Below are positions 19,108-28,068 of a DNA stretch of 64,000 bases, piece by piece. Origin of the DNA: Chitinophaga rupis (GTDB taxonomy: Bacteria; Bacteroidota; Bacteroidia; Chitinophagales; Chitinophagaceae). The notes below the pieces were generated by a model. It saw nothing but the letters and a program-made list of their open reading frames with translations. It was not told the origin of the DNA and ran no database searches. Numbering within the stretch: the first letter of the stretch is position 1; every line of letters begins with the position of its first letter. Made by a program: the position numbers and the translations under genes. Location: positions 62,001-126,000 of the forward strand of contig NZ_FOBB01000010.1 in NCBI RefSeq assembly GCF_900109685.1, in the 5' to 3' direction.

Positions 19108-19281
19108 CTATCTTACGCAATCCGCCGGACAGGTAACTTCATCAGTTTCTACGCAGCATGCACTCCACCAGGTTAAGGGGCCGCCACCTGCTACTTTTGC
19201 CTGTTGCTGTTGATTCAGCTCAACAATGGTTTCTTTTTTCAGTAATAATTTTTTACTGAGCTCGATCTTTTTCTTTTTCAT
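19108..19281 (-). CDS. lanA: Second class I lanthipeptide precursor, 57 residues
   Basis: Read from ATG at 19279-19281 to TAG at 19108. The leader has 33 residues (MKKKKIELSKKLLLKKETIV, ending KVAGG), closely matching the precursor at 18827. The 24-residue core begins GPLTWWSACC and contains exactly four Cys (core 9, 10, 18, 22) and four Ser/Thr (4, 7, 13, 17), so each Cys could have a partner. The tandem Trp pair is unusual. It is the first gene of the cluster, 80 bases before the other precursor. The two cores share little sequence, so they may give two different products or a two-component system. Too short for many gene finders. Confidence 0.88.
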   Translation of the reverse strand: MKKKKIELSKKLLLKKETIVELNQQQQAKVAGGGPLTWWSACCVETDEVTCPADCVR

Positions 19282-19714
19282 AAAAACTGGGATTTATGGA
19301 CAAAACCTTCCCCTGCCGCCATTGTAGGGCAGCCGGTTATAGCCTGTCCGGGTTAAAAAATCAGACGTGTTTAATGAAGACCAGCAAAAAATGCAGTCTA
19401 GCCTGCCAGGGGGAATAGTGAAATTTTCCTTTTTCTCATATGTGAGGAATTACGGGTTATGATCTGTTAAGGGTTTACAGGTTTGCTATGTTACGACGGT
19501 TTAGATAATGGGCGCAGGGGTAACTTTATAAATACCATCCTTGCTCTATGTAAGTAAACGCATAAGTGACGGGTTATTTGAGATTTGCAATTTGAGATTC
19601 TGAAGTTAAGTAAATTGATCTTGTAAAAAAAAATGTTTTTAAAAATTATTTTTGTTACGTGTATGGGCAGAAGTACTTACCCGGGATCCGCAATATTTAC
19701 AAAGAAGCATTATC
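19282..19714. other. Intergenic stretch, 433 bases, between lanthipeptide cluster and MBL gene
   Basis: Divergent promoter region. The plus-strand box at 19647 is described separately. I found no TAnnTTTG match on the minus strand for the lanthipeptide operon and no third precursor frame with a double-glycine leader. No gene is seen. Confidence 0.55.
19621..19654 (+). promoter_or_regulatory. Candidate promoter of the MBL-fold gene
   Basis: TTG at 19621-19623, then 23 bases, then TATTTTTG (TAnnTTTG) at 19647-19654. This is the Bacteroidota -33/-7 layout at the long end of its spacing. It lies 60 bases before the preferred ATG at 19715. Confidence 0.45.
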
Positions 19715-20599
19715 ATGAAACTCACCATCACGGGATATTCAACGGCATTATTTTCAACCTGGTATTTCGTTGAAGAATTAGGATTGCTGTTTGATGCTGG
19801 CGATGGCATCACGGCTGCTTTACTACAAAAAGCAAGAAAAATAGATAACGTTTTTATTTCTCATGCAGACCGGGATCATTTAACAGGACTGCTGCAATTC
19901 AACCAGCTGAATGCCAGGGAGGGTTTTCCCAAGATCTTCTATCCTTTTAATTCCAGCTCTTTTCCTGCCATAGAAACCTTTTCAAAAAATTTTGATCCGC
20001 ATGTAAGCGGCACTACCTGGAAAGGCATCAAAGAAAATGCGCACATTCAAATAAAGGACGACCTGTATGTGCAGTCCATCAGGAATAATCATGTACCGGC
20101 AGAAAAGGATGTTTTTAAAAGTTTTGGTTACCAGGTGTACCAGGTAAAGAACAAATTGAAAAAAGAATACGCCGGCTTATCACAGGAAGAGATCTTACAG
20201 CGGATCGCGGAAATTGGCAAGGAGCGCATGACAGAACAGATCAGGACCAATATACTAACCTATTCAGGAGACACGCCGGTGGATGATCCTGAACGATGGA
20301 ACAACACAAAAATACTGATCCATGAAGCTACCTTTTTAGGAGAACAGGAGCTGAACCATGCAAACACCCACCGGAATAAACACAGTAATTTAGAGCAGGT
20401 TTTAAGAATGGTTTCCCGTCTGAATATTGAAACGCTGATCCTGGGGCATTTCTCGTCCCGCTATTCAAATGAAGAAATTGACAGGAGCATAAGAACTTTA
20501 TGCGATCAGCTAAAAATAAAAATTCCTGTTTACCGCGTTTTGCCTGGCGAGGTAAACAGGAATATACTGGCCGGGGAGCCAATTAATAATACGATCTAA
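19715..20599 (+). CDS. Metallo-beta-lactamase-fold protein, RNase Z-like
   Basis: 294 residues from ATG 19715 (MKLTITGYSTALFST). An in-frame TTG at 19652 overlaps the promoter box and is not favoured. Metal-binding motifs of the MBL fold are visible: SHADRDHLTG (about 50-58), a central Asp in TYSGDTPVDD, and a late His in ILGHFSSRY. The order and GHFSSRY ending resemble RNase Z/ElaC-like hydrolases, although the protein is shorter and the exosite is not evident. It may be an RNase-like or phosphodiesterase enzyme in the cytoplasm. Its stop overlaps the convergent SDR gene by four bases. Confidence 0.82.
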   Translation: MKLTITGYSTALFSTWYFVEELGLLFDAGDGITAALLQKARKIDNVFISHADRDHLTGLLQFNQLNAREGFPKIFYPFNSSSFPAIETFSKNFDPHVSGTTWKGIKENAHIQIKDDLYVQSIRNNHVPAEKDVFKSFGYQVYQVKNKLKKEYAGLSQEEILQRIAEIGKERMTEQIRTNILTYSGDTPVDDPERWNNTKILIHEATFLGEQELNHANTHRNKHSNLEQVLRMVSRLNIETLILGHFSSRYSNEEIDRSIRTLCDQLKIKIPVYRVLPGEVNRNILAGEPINNTI

Positions 20600-21339
20600 A
20601 ACACGCCTCCTCCGGCTCCTATATTCTGCCCGGTGATCCACCTGCCCGCATCGCTGGCCAGGAAAACAGTTACATCGGCTACATCTTCCGGCTCTCCTAC
20701 CCGTTTAAAAGGAGACATGGCCGCAGCCACCGCCCGGTCGCGCTCCGGTAACAGATCCGTATTCGTAAAACCCGGAGATACTGCATTGACTGTAATGTTG
20801 CGCTCTCCTAATTCCCGGGACAGCACTCTTACAAATTGCTCTATCGCTCCTTTACTACCCAGGTAAATGGCGTTCATGGAAAAATACATTTGTGTGCCGC
20901 CGGTAGAGGTTACGATGATGCGGCCGCCATCCTTTACCCTTCTGGCGGCTTCCTGCAACACGAAAAATATACCTTTTGCATTGGTGTTGAACACAGCGTC
21001 ATATTGCTCTTCCGTGGCTTCGGATAATAAAGCGGGGATATAGCTGGCGGCATTGGCAATTACGATATCAGGTTTCCCTAATGATGCTTCCGCTTTTTCA
21101 AAAAGTGTTTTGATAGCCGGCAGCTGAGAGATATCTGCCTGTATGGCAATGGCTTTACCATCCTGCTGCCTGATCTTTTCTGCGATCTGTTCCGCAGCAG
21201 CGGCGCTGTTCACATAATTAATGGCCACGGCGGCTCCGGCCGCGGCTAAACGTTCTACGATGGCCTTTCCAATACCTCTTGAACCACCTACTACAATAGC
21301 GGTTTTACCCTTGAGGGCATCATTTGCAAATGTTGTCAT
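20596..21339 (-). CDS. Short-chain dehydrogenase/reductase, FabG-like
   Basis: 247 residues with the classical SDR fold. The NAD(P)-binding motif is GGSRGIG (about 17-23), then NAAS (the NNAG equivalent), catalytic Ser in VTSTGG and YLGSK as Tyr-x-x-x-Lys. It ends with TGQNIGAGGGVF, the usual C-terminal cofactor/substrate loop of FabG-type reductases. It oxidises or reduces an alcohol/ketone with NADP(H); the substrate is unknown. It converges on the MBL gene and shares the direction of the GH116-type gene upstream. Confidence 0.9.
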   Translation of the reverse strand: MTTFANDALKGKTAIVVGGSRGIGKAIVERLAAAGAAVAINYVNSAAAAEQIAEKIRQQDGKAIAIQADISQLPAIKTLFEKAEASLGKPDIVIANAASYIPALLSEATEEQYDAVFNTNAKGIFFVLQEAARRVKDGGRIIVTSTGGTQMYFSMNAIYLGSKGAIEQFVRVLSRELGERNITVNAVSPGFTNTDLLPERDRAVAAAMSPFKRVGEPEDVADVTVFLASDAGRWITGQNIGAGGGVF

Positions 21340-21378
21340 AACGGGCGCTTTTATTGAGGGAATAAAGTTAAAACATAA

Positions 21379-23940
21379 CTACACAGCTTGCACCCGGCCT
21401 GACACCACAATTTTTTTTATATCCAGCTTACCGCTTACTGCATTAAACCGCACCTTTCCATTCTTCTGGCTTACATTTCCGAAACCGCTTTCCGTGCTCA
21501 GGAAGCTGGTAAAGTCGCCCACCTTTGAATCTACGTACAATGTTCTTTCAACTGCATCATAACGTACGCCGGTTAAAGCCTGCAGCAATCCATAGCTGGA
21601 CATTGCCCTTGCATACCAATGCCCGCATTCATATTCATTGAACGGGTTACGCACTTTACCATTATACCGGTCCCGGCATGTTCTTACAATATCCAGGCCT
21701 TTTTCCACCTCACCCATAAAGATCAGGTGCGATGCTACCTGGTATTCGATACCCGTCCACACCTCATTGCTGTACACAAAAGGCAGCGAAAGCTTTCCTC
21801 CTTTAGGCCAGGAGCACAACAGCAGGCCGCCCTCTTTTCCCAGCGCATACGTAGGTCTTTGCGGGTTAGCATGTGAGGAAAGATCCTGCCGCAGGTTATA
21901 TTTATACACTGCAGCCAGGTGGCTTTTAATTTTACCGGCATCTATAATATCATCCAGCCCGCAAACCCGTGCTATCCAGGCTCCCAGCACACCATCAGAT
22001 AAACAGCCGGCGCCGTACTGATATTTAGGGCCTTCTTTTTTTAACAGCTCCAGAGCTTCCGGTGAATAACCGGTGCTGAATGATTGCGCCTTTACCGGAT
22101 CAGGTGCATTCAACCCTGTCCACTGGATCTTCTGAATAAAAAACTCACCGTTATAAAGCTCCGTTTCCAGCTGCTGTTTGCCTTTATTATACAGATCCTT
22201 ATAGGCAGCTGCATCCTGGTGCAGATGTTCCGACATTTCAGTGAATGCGCGTAATGCACCCAGGTAAAAGCTGGTGCACATACCGGTAGCGCCCCAGAAC
22301 TCTATATCATAGGTGTTATGATGCGGCTCTTCTATCACGCCTTTTTTGCGTGGGTCCCAGGTTTTGATACAATAGTCCAGGCTTTTTTTCACAGCAGGAT
22401 ACATGGTTTGCAGCCACTGGTCATCGCCCATGATCCTCCATTCGCGGTACACTTTCATAATGCCTCCCAGCTGCCCGTCTGCAGCGGAATGAAAGGTGTG
22501 CTTCACCTTTGTGATGGGCATGTTTGCGCGGAACACCTGGTGCCCTGCTTCATTCTGGTCTTCATTAAACTCTGTTTCCCGCAGGCTTCTTTCCAATACC
22601 GGGAACAAGTGCGGTACAGCCTGCGCATAGTTCCATACATGCGTGCAGGAGCCATGGCAGCTTCCCCAGCTGTCGCCGGAGCCTTCCCAGGCCCAGAACC
22701 GGCCTTCATAAGGCCGCATTACCGTAGTAGATTTTAAAATGGTAAGGTTAGCCGCTATTGCTTCTAAAACCTCCGGCGGCAATGTTGAATTATAAAATGC
22801 TTTCTGAAACAGTAACGACTTTTGCTGCAGTGTTTCGTAATTGGTTTTCCAGTAGTCCGCAATGTTTTGTATACTATTAAAGCGATTGCTGTACCAGGGG
22901 CGGTAAAACCTTGCTTCGGAATGATCTGCTTCATCCTCCTTTTCAAACTCGCCTATCCTTAACGTGGAATGCGGCACATACCAGGCCATCATTAAGCGGA
23001 TGGTTTTCTGCTGACCGGGGGCCAGTGTAAAAGGCACATACAGCGATGCGCCGGGTGCATCTGCATTCACGGGCGGCGTGTTCCTCAGCTGCCCATCGCT
23101 TACGGTGTTCCATACCATAGAAAGCGGATCAAACCAGGCGCCCCTGAACCAGCAATGATCTACCACGGTTGCGCCCTCATTGGTGAAGATGGCAAAATGG
23201 CCTTCTTTTGAAGGCGCCTGCTGCGTACCTGCAGAAGATAGTATAAAACCATTGCTGATAGCGCCTATACTATTGGCAGCATCCTGCTGCTGCATAAAAT
23301 TGCGGGAGTGGTAAGAGAAGATCAGCTCCTGTGTGCTGCTGCCGGTATTTTTGAAAGTATATTCCAGCCCGCCTACCGGCAAACCTGAATGGTTTTCGTC
23401 ATTGGGTATAAAAGGATTCCAGGCCTGCAGGCTTACGGAAAGCGGCATGCTTTCATCTTTCATGCTTACTTTTCCAAAAGGAAATCTTGCTTCAAATTCA
23501 GCGGCTGCAAATCTTGGCAATCCCCAGGTAGCCCCGCCCCTGCCGCCTAAGCCGGAATCACGCTGCCCGAATTTTTTCCAGTCCGGCACCTTCCCTTCCA
23601 GCACCCGGGGCGCATGGCCTTTTATTTTTATTGCTGCAAACATGGCCGGCTCATGATAAATTTCCGGCACATGCCTTACCGACATATGAGAGATAGCGCC
23701 TGTACCTTCCACGCAAAACATGCCGGTACCTATACCACCTACCGGAAAAGCGATCATATTATTGAATTCTCCGGTGTAGGCGCTGTTGTACCTGCGCTGC
23801 GGTGAAGGGTTTTCCTTTATTGTTCTTTCCCGTTCTGTTCTATGGCTTTCAGCATGCAGGGTTAAGGGTGCAAGCCCGGCGCCAAGGCCGCCCAGCGCAA
23901 TATTCTTCAGGAAGTCGCGGCGCCTGTTGGGTCTTTTCAT
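21379..23940 (-). CDS. GH116-type glycoside hydrolase (GBA2-like), secreted
   Basis: 853 residues. A Tat-like signal (RRRDFLKNIALGGLGAGLAP) is followed by the GBA2 N-terminal beta-domain (about 50-340, with PVGGIGTGMFCVEGTGAI) and an (alpha/alpha)6 catalytic domain (about 400-830, with EGSGDSWGSCHGSCTHVWNY and HNTYDIEFWGATGMCTS). The family cleaves beta-glucosides and beta-xylosides, including glucosylceramides, with a Glu nucleophile and an Asp acid/base. The Asp in NTYDIEFWG is the best acid/base candidate by position. Likely periplasmic. It follows no sugar transporter, so the substrate is open. Confidence 0.88.
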   Translation of the reverse strand: MKRPNRRRDFLKNIALGGLGAGLAPLTLHAESHRTERERTIKENPSPQRRYNSAYTGEFNNMIAFPVGGIGTGMFCVEGTGAISHMSVRHVPEIYHEPAMFAAIKIKGHAPRVLEGKVPDWKKFGQRDSGLGGRGGATWGLPRFAAAEFEARFPFGKVSMKDESMPLSVSLQAWNPFIPNDENHSGLPVGGLEYTFKNTGSSTQELIFSYHSRNFMQQQDAANSIGAISNGFILSSAGTQQAPSKEGHFAIFTNEGATVVDHCWFRGAWFDPLSMVWNTVSDGQLRNTPPVNADAPGASLYVPFTLAPGQQKTIRLMMAWYVPHSTLRIGEFEKEDEADHSEARFYRPWYSNRFNSIQNIADYWKTNYETLQQKSLLFQKAFYNSTLPPEVLEAIAANLTILKSTTVMRPYEGRFWAWEGSGDSWGSCHGSCTHVWNYAQAVPHLFPVLERSLRETEFNEDQNEAGHQVFRANMPITKVKHTFHSAADGQLGGIMKVYREWRIMGDDQWLQTMYPAVKKSLDYCIKTWDPRKKGVIEEPHHNTYDIEFWGATGMCTSFYLGALRAFTEMSEHLHQDAAAYKDLYNKGKQQLETELYNGEFFIQKIQWTGLNAPDPVKAQSFSTGYSPEALELLKKEGPKYQYGAGCLSDGVLGAWIARVCGLDDIIDAGKIKSHLAAVYKYNLRQDLSSHANPQRPTYALGKEGGLLLCSWPKGGKLSLPFVYSNEVWTGIEYQVASHLIFMGEVEKGLDIVRTCRDRYNGKVRNPFNEYECGHWYARAMSSYGLLQALTGVRYDAVERTLYVDSKVGDFTSFLSTESGFGNVSQKNGKVRFNAVSGKLDIKKIVVSGRVQAV

Positions 23941-24079
23941 AACGCAAAGTTTTAGTTCCTGAACTAAACTTATGCAATAATGATGTGAACTGCAATTGTG
24001 TAAACAGGTAAAGCCAACATCTTATCAGAATTTGTATTTTTTTTACAGGTTCCGGGAAAATTACTGTTTAATAGCGGCG

Positions 24080-24115
24080 TACGATGGCTACCTGCTTGGC
24101 GGGGCAGCCATCGTA
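24080..24115 (-). terminator. Hairpin after the MBL-fold hydrolase gene
   Basis: Perfect 10-bp arms (TACGATGGCT / AGCCATCGTA) with a GC-rich 16-base loop, 15 bases after the stop at 24130 on the minus strand. No T-run follows, so it may act as a 3-prime stabiliser rather than an intrinsic terminator. Confidence 0.45.
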
Positions 24116-24129
24116 TTACCTGCAGCTAT

Positions 24130-25113
24130 TTAATCGGGCAATGCAAAACCTGTTTGCACCCATTCAAAACCATCTTCTTTTTTCCTTACATGACCCAGAC
24201 CCGGCCAGGGTAAATGATAAGAAAAAACCTGCTTTCTATTGGCCGCCAGCTCACCTAATACTTTTCTGCGTGTAGCAGCCGCTAATTCAAAGTTTGTATC
24301 CCCTTCAAATCCCCACTCAGGGTGCGCAAATACCAGCACAGGCGAGTGTACCAGGTCTGCCACATGCACCAGCTCCTGCCCTTCTGAAAAAATGGTGGTT
24401 ACGGTATGGCCGGGTGTATGGCCTGGCGCCAGGTTCAGTCTTATGCAGTCAAACAGGGTATCGCCATCTTCAAACAAATGTAATCTGGGTTTGGTTTTAG
24501 TAAGGGTTTCCTGCGCAACGCGTATCACTAAAGCTTTCAGCTCCTGGTCATCCATTTTGCTTTTGGAGAAATCCGGCTGTGCCACCATCCAGAAATCGTA
24601 TTCTTTTTGAGCTATATAAATATCCGCATTCTTAAACGGCATGTTGCCATCTTTATCCAGTAAGCCGCCCAGGTGGTCGGGGTGAGCGTGGCTTAACACC
24701 ACATCTGTAATATCCTGCGGATGAATGCCGGCCAGTGGTAAGTTTTTAAGCAGCCATCCTGAATTTTCTCCCAGGGAGCTTCCACAGCCGGTATCAACCA
24801 GGATCTGTTTGCTGCCGGTATTAATGATCAGCACATTAATACCCAGGTCAACGGAATCAGGCAAAAAGTTTTCATTCAATAATTTCTCAACCGCTGCTGC
24901 GGGAAAACCAGGCGCAAAACCAGGCTGCACCTTTTTAAACAGGATATGTCCATCGGTTACCACTTTTAATTTAAGCTTTCCCAGCTCAAATTCATGAAAG
25001 CCCGTATAGGCGTTGGGTTTACGCCTTTTTATCATAGCCGCCAGCGGCGCCAGGGGCAATGCTGCGGACAACCCCAGCAACAACCCGTTCTTTATCAAAG
25101 CTCTTCTTTCCAT
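24130..25113 (-). CDS. Metallo-beta-lactamase-fold hydrolase with signal sequence (lactonase-like)
   Basis: 327 residues. There is an N-terminal signal or membrane anchor (MERRALIKNGLLLGLSAALP, Tat-like but with RR only). The HxHxDH motif SHAHPDHLGG is near residue 140, then a metal-binding GHTPGHT near 235 and a final His in FSYHLPWPGLGH. This layout is that of AHL-lactonase/AttM-like and related exported MBL hydrolases. The substrate is unknown; lactone, ester or beta-lactam-like compounds are all possible. A well-spaced Bacteroidota promoter lies just upstream, and the gene is divergent from an HxlR regulator, which may control it. Confidence 0.85.
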   Translation of the reverse strand: MERRALIKNGLLLGLSAALPLAPLAAMIKRRKPNAYTGFHEFELGKLKLKVVTDGHILFKKVQPGFAPGFPAAAVEKLLNENFLPDSVDLGINVLIINTGSKQILVDTGCGSSLGENSGWLLKNLPLAGIHPQDITDVVLSHAHPDHLGGLLDKDGNMPFKNADIYIAQKEYDFWMVAQPDFSKSKMDDQELKALVIRVAQETLTKTKPRLHLFEDGDTLFDCIRLNLAPGHTPGHTVTTIFSEGQELVHVADLVHSPVLVFAHPEWGFEGDTNFELAAATRRKVLGELAANRKQVFSYHLPWPGLGHVRKKEDGFEWVQTGFALPD

Positions 25114-25126
25114 ATTTTTTTACCTG

Positions 25127-25157
25127 CAAATGTAGATGCGTAATACCTTTGTAGCAA
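25127..25157 (-). promoter_or_regulatory. Bacteroidota promoter of the MBL hydrolase gene
   Basis: On the minus strand TTG (25157-25155) is followed by 20 bases and TACATTTG (25134-25127), which fits the -33/-7 consensus. It is 13 bases before the start codon at 25113. The site lies in the 112-bp gap shared with the divergent HxlR gene. Confidence 0.6.
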
Positions 25158-25225
25158 GTATGCACTTTTTGGGAACCTACGCACCATTTGTATACTAATG
25201 CTGATAATGAGTGAAATAAAAGTCT

Positions 25226-25588
25226 ATGACTAAGACAAATCTGAAAGATAAACAGGCCTCCTGCGCAGTGGACTATGGTTTCCAGCGTATAGGCGGTAAG
25301 TATAAATGCCGCCTGATCTGGTATATTCATGAACGCAAAGTTGTGCGTTACGGTGAGTTAAAGCGAATGGTTAAAGGCATTACTCCTAAAATGCTTACGC
25401 AAACCTTGCGTGAGCTGGAAGAAGACGGGCTGGTGATACGGAAAGCTTATCATGAAGTACCTCCCAAAGTGGAATACACCTTAACGCCCATTGCCGAAGA
25501 GCTGATCCCCTTTATCAATCATGTTAAACAATGGGCGGAAAGGCGTATGGAAGAATTACCGGACCCTATTGAGCAAATAGCCTGTTAG
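25226..25588 (+). CDS. HxlR-family transcriptional regulator
   Basis: 120 residues forming the HxlR winged helix: a Cys near the N-terminus (QASCAVDYGFQRIGGKYKC), the recognition-helix region RYGELKRMVKGITPKMLTQTLRELEEDGLV and the wing YHEVPPKVEYTLT. HxlR proteins are dimeric regulators that often respond to electrophiles or aldehydes through a conserved Cys near the start. It is divergent from the MBL hydrolase (start 25113). Its stop overlaps that of the convergent SDR by four bases. Both are plausible targets. Confidence 0.93.
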   Translation: MTKTNLKDKQASCAVDYGFQRIGGKYKCRLIWYIHERKVVRYGELKRMVKGITPKMLTQTLRELEEDGLVIRKAYHEVPPKVEYTLTPIAEELIPFINHVKQWAERRMEELPDPIEQIAC

Positions 25589-26250
25589 TTAACGGCTGCC
25601 GTTATATCCCAAAGCTTACCGCTTTGCGTGCCTGTTAAAATACCCTGGTAAATGCCCTCGGCCGATTGCTCCGGGGTTAAGGGGGCCTGGTCGCCGCCTA
25701 ATTTGGTTTGTACCCAGCCCGGGTGAACCGGCATTACACGGATGCTGCTATCAGCCAGGCGGGTGGCCAGCATGGCTGCATACATATTAATAGCTGCTTT
25801 TGATAAGCGGTAACCGGGGCCATTGGGCGCTGCATTTTCCGGCAGGCCCATATTGCTGGAAATAAAAATTATCTGTCCGCCTTCGTTGATATGCTCCAGT
25901 AAAGGCTCTGTAAAAAACACAGCGCCGGTAATATTGGTGTTGAGTGTTTGTGTAAAGGATTGGTACTCCGGCTCCACGGCAAATACATCCGGCGCAGCGC
26001 CGGCATTGTTGATCAGCAGATCAATACCGCCTGTTAATGTAAGGATGCGCTCAACGGCCTGCTGGCTGCTTTGCCGGTCTGTGGCTTCCAAAGCAATGAT
26101 CTGCAGATCCGGATGCGAAAGCTCTTTTAATACGCCAGATCTCGTAGTGCCGATAACGTTATAACCTTCGTTCAATAGTTTTTTAGTGAGCGCTAAACCT
26201 ATTCCGCTGCTGATACCCGTAACTACCGCTGTTTTATTTAACCTGTTCAT
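25585..26250 (-). CDS. Short-chain dehydrogenase/reductase
   Basis: 221 residues. Cofactor motif GISSGIG, NNAG, Ser in FISSNMG and YRLSK as the catalytic Tyr/Lys pair. Slightly shorter than usual because the C-terminal substrate loop is reduced (WVQTKLGGDQAPLTPEQSA), as in the carbonyl-reductase/sniffer-like group. It follows the SnoaL-like gene by 21 bases on the same strand, so the two are likely co-transcribed, and it converges on the HxlR regulator. Confidence 0.9.
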   Translation of the reverse strand: MNRLNKTAVVTGISSGIGLALTKKLLNEGYNVIGTTRSGVLKELSHPDLQIIALEATDRQSSQQAVERILTLTGGIDLLINNAGAAPDVFAVEPEYQSFTQTLNTNITGAVFFTEPLLEHINEGGQIIFISSNMGLPENAAPNGPGYRLSKAAINMYAAMLATRLADSSIRVMPVHPGWVQTKLGGDQAPLTPEQSAEGIYQGILTGTQSGKLWDITAAVN

Positions 26251-26271
26251 GATGCTGTTGTTTAACTTTTT

Positions 26272-26739
26272 TTAATTACCACCTAAACCTTTTGCTGCCC
26301 AAACACCGCTTTGCAGCAGCAGCCCGAACCAATCTTCCAGGTGCCAGGTATGCGTAAGCCTGCCATCCTTCAGGTGGTGGAACTCATGCAGGGCCAGGGC
26401 TACTTTTTTCCCGGTAGCCGGAATACCCATTAACTCGTTATTGTGCGTAAATACAAAGGAGGCACGCACACCGGCGCGCTCATAGGTGCCGTAAATTTCA
26501 TGGATCACAATTTCCACATCCGGGAAGGTAGCTGAAAACCCGCGGATAATATCCTGTAATCCTTTAGGCCCCTCTGCCTGCCCCGGTCCCAGGGGAATGT
26601 CCTGCCAGTCAGGGGTGCATACTTCATCCAGCAGCTCCGGCTGCTTTTTCTTCCAGGCGCTGTAAAAAACTGTTATAGCGTTACGCTCTGCTGCCGTTAA
26701 TGCTTTAACCATTTCTGGCTGTTCATGTTGTACTGTCAT
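26272..26739 (-). CDS. SnoaL-like/ester-cyclase family protein
   Basis: 155 residues with the NTF2-like alpha+beta cone. Typical phrases are the early helix AITVFYSAWKKKQPELLDEV, FSATFPDVEIVIHEIY and a late HEFHHLKDGRLTHTWHLEDW. SnoaL relatives cyclise polyketides, but most Bacteroidota members are of unknown substrate. It starts the two-gene unit with the SDR at 25585; the pair may act on one small molecule. Confidence 0.8.
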   Translation of the reverse strand: MTVQHEQPEMVKALTAAERNAITVFYSAWKKKQPELLDEVCTPDWQDIPLGPGQAEGPKGLQDIIRGFSATFPDVEIVIHEIYGTYERAGVRASFVFTHNNELMGIPATGKKVALALHEFHHLKDGRLTHTWHLEDWFGLLLQSGVWAAKGLGGN

Positions 26740-26816
26740 AATTCATTTGTTTATGCGTACAAAGGTCGTTGCATGATAAGGTATAGCTATGGTGAGGTTT
26801 TCAGTTTATAAAAAAA

Positions 26817-26858
26817 TCCCCTGAAATCTTCCTTTACATTCAGAAAGACTTCAGGGGA
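26817..26858 (-). terminator. Rho-independent terminator of the SusCD/thioredoxin operon
   Basis: Perfect 9-bp arms TCCCCTGAA / TTCAGGGGA around a 24-base loop. On the minus strand they are followed by a run of seven T. It lies 27 bases after the stop of the thioredoxin-like gene at 26886. Confidence 0.88.
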
Positions 26859-26885
26859 ATTATAATTCCTGGTGTATGACTGTAT

Positions 26886-28055
26886 TTAGTTCTCTTTCAT
26901 TTTTGCCTGGATCTCTTCCAGGGTTAAATTTTCTCCTACCACAATCCCTTTTTCATCCAGTAAGAACATAGCAGGGATAGCACGGATCTTCCAGGCATTG
27001 GCAGTTTTACCTTTATCCAGGAAGCTGGGCCAGGGCAGCTTTTCTTCTTTCTGCGCCTTCAGCCAGTCTGCCTCTTTTTTGTCGATAGATACACTCACGA
27101 TCTGCACGCCTTTTGCCTGCAAGTCCGCATAGGAACTTTTCATAGCGGGGATAGCTCGGCGGCAGGGTCCACACCAGGAAGCCCAAAAATCAACCAGCAC
27201 ATATTTATGGCCTTTGGTCAGCGAGGCAATATCCGTAGGTATGCTGGTGCTTGCCTTTAGATCCAGCAGGGGAGCCGGTTGCCCGGCAAAGCCTTTCGGG
27301 TTCAGCTGCTCGTACAGCAGCTTACCATAATAACTATCTTTTGCTTCCTGTGAGAACTGTTCGTACACCGGCTTATCCTTTGGCGTAAAATAGTTGTACA
27401 GATCCAGCGCCAGGAAAGGCCCCCACCAGGTATCTTTATTATCGCGGATAATTTTTTCAAACGTAGCTGTAACCAGCTTAAAGAAAGCAGATTCCCTTGC
27501 ATCCATTTGTTTATAGGCTTCTGTTTCCTTCAAAGACTTCAACAATACGGTGTCTTTGTTTTTATAAGCTGCGTTCACCTTTTCTGAAATTTCTTTACTG
27601 GCTTCCCTGTTGGCCATGTAAACGGAATCCAGCATTTCCCGGGGCGCTTTTTTCTGAAGGAATTGCGTATGCGCATCACTTCCCTTTACTAACATGTGCT
27701 CAAATTCATAGAATTTATTGTCGCCGTTCCCTGAAAGCCGGGCATCACCCGTGAGGGAGATCTCCCCGCTTTGCACCATCAATGAATAATAGCCCCGGGG
27801 CTCTGCTAAACGTATATAAAAAAGGCGGGGCTCAGGTACCTCTCCTTTTAATTCAAATTTACCCTGGCTCACGGTTGCTGTTGCCACCGGTGCTTCGTCC
27901 TGATGGGTGGCGCCGGGAACCAGCTCTACTTTGGCGCCATCCGGCAGTCCTTTTATAAGACCGGTAATGGTAAAGGGTTTTGACTGGGCATATCCGCTGT
28001 ATGTAAATACTAACAGCAATAATATTAACGGGGTGCTTCTTAGGTTGAACTTCAT
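26886..28055 (-). CDS. TlpA-like thiol-disulfide oxidoreductase with DUF4369 domain
   Basis: 389 residues. Signal peptide (ending SGYAQS), an N-terminal DUF4369 beta domain (about 28-125), a helical linker, and a C-terminal thioredoxin fold with WCGPC (DFWASWCGPCRRA) and the cis-Pro loop AIPAMFLLD. It would work in the periplasm as a disulfide reductase/isomerase. It lies 13 bases after the SusD gene and is the last gene of the operon. Its placement with SusCD is common in Bacteroidota and suggests a role in maturing the transporter or a cysteine-containing substrate. Confidence 0.92.
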   Translation of the reverse strand: MKFNLRSTPLILLLLVFTYSGYAQSKPFTITGLIKGLPDGAKVELVPGATHQDEAPVATATVSQGKFELKGEVPEPRLFYIRLAEPRGYYSLMVQSGEISLTGDARLSGNGDNKFYEFEHMLVKGSDAHTQFLQKKAPREMLDSVYMANREASKEISEKVNAAYKNKDTVLLKSLKETEAYKQMDARESAFFKLVTATFEKIIRDNKDTWWGPFLALDLYNYFTPKDKPVYEQFSQEAKDSYYGKLLYEQLNPKGFAGQPAPLLDLKASTSIPTDIASLTKGHKYVLVDFWASWCGPCRRAIPAMKSSYADLQAKGVQIVSVSIDKKEADWLKAQKEEKLPWPSFLDKGKTANAWKIRAIPAMFLLDEKGIVVGENLTLEEIQAKMKEN

Positions 28056-28068
28056 ATGCTTTAAGGTT

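Noticed and set aside
19282..19500. Search for a third lanthipeptide precursor and for a TAnnTTTG promoter of the operon
   Set aside because: No further Lys-rich leader with a double glycine and no matching -7 box was found on the minus strand.
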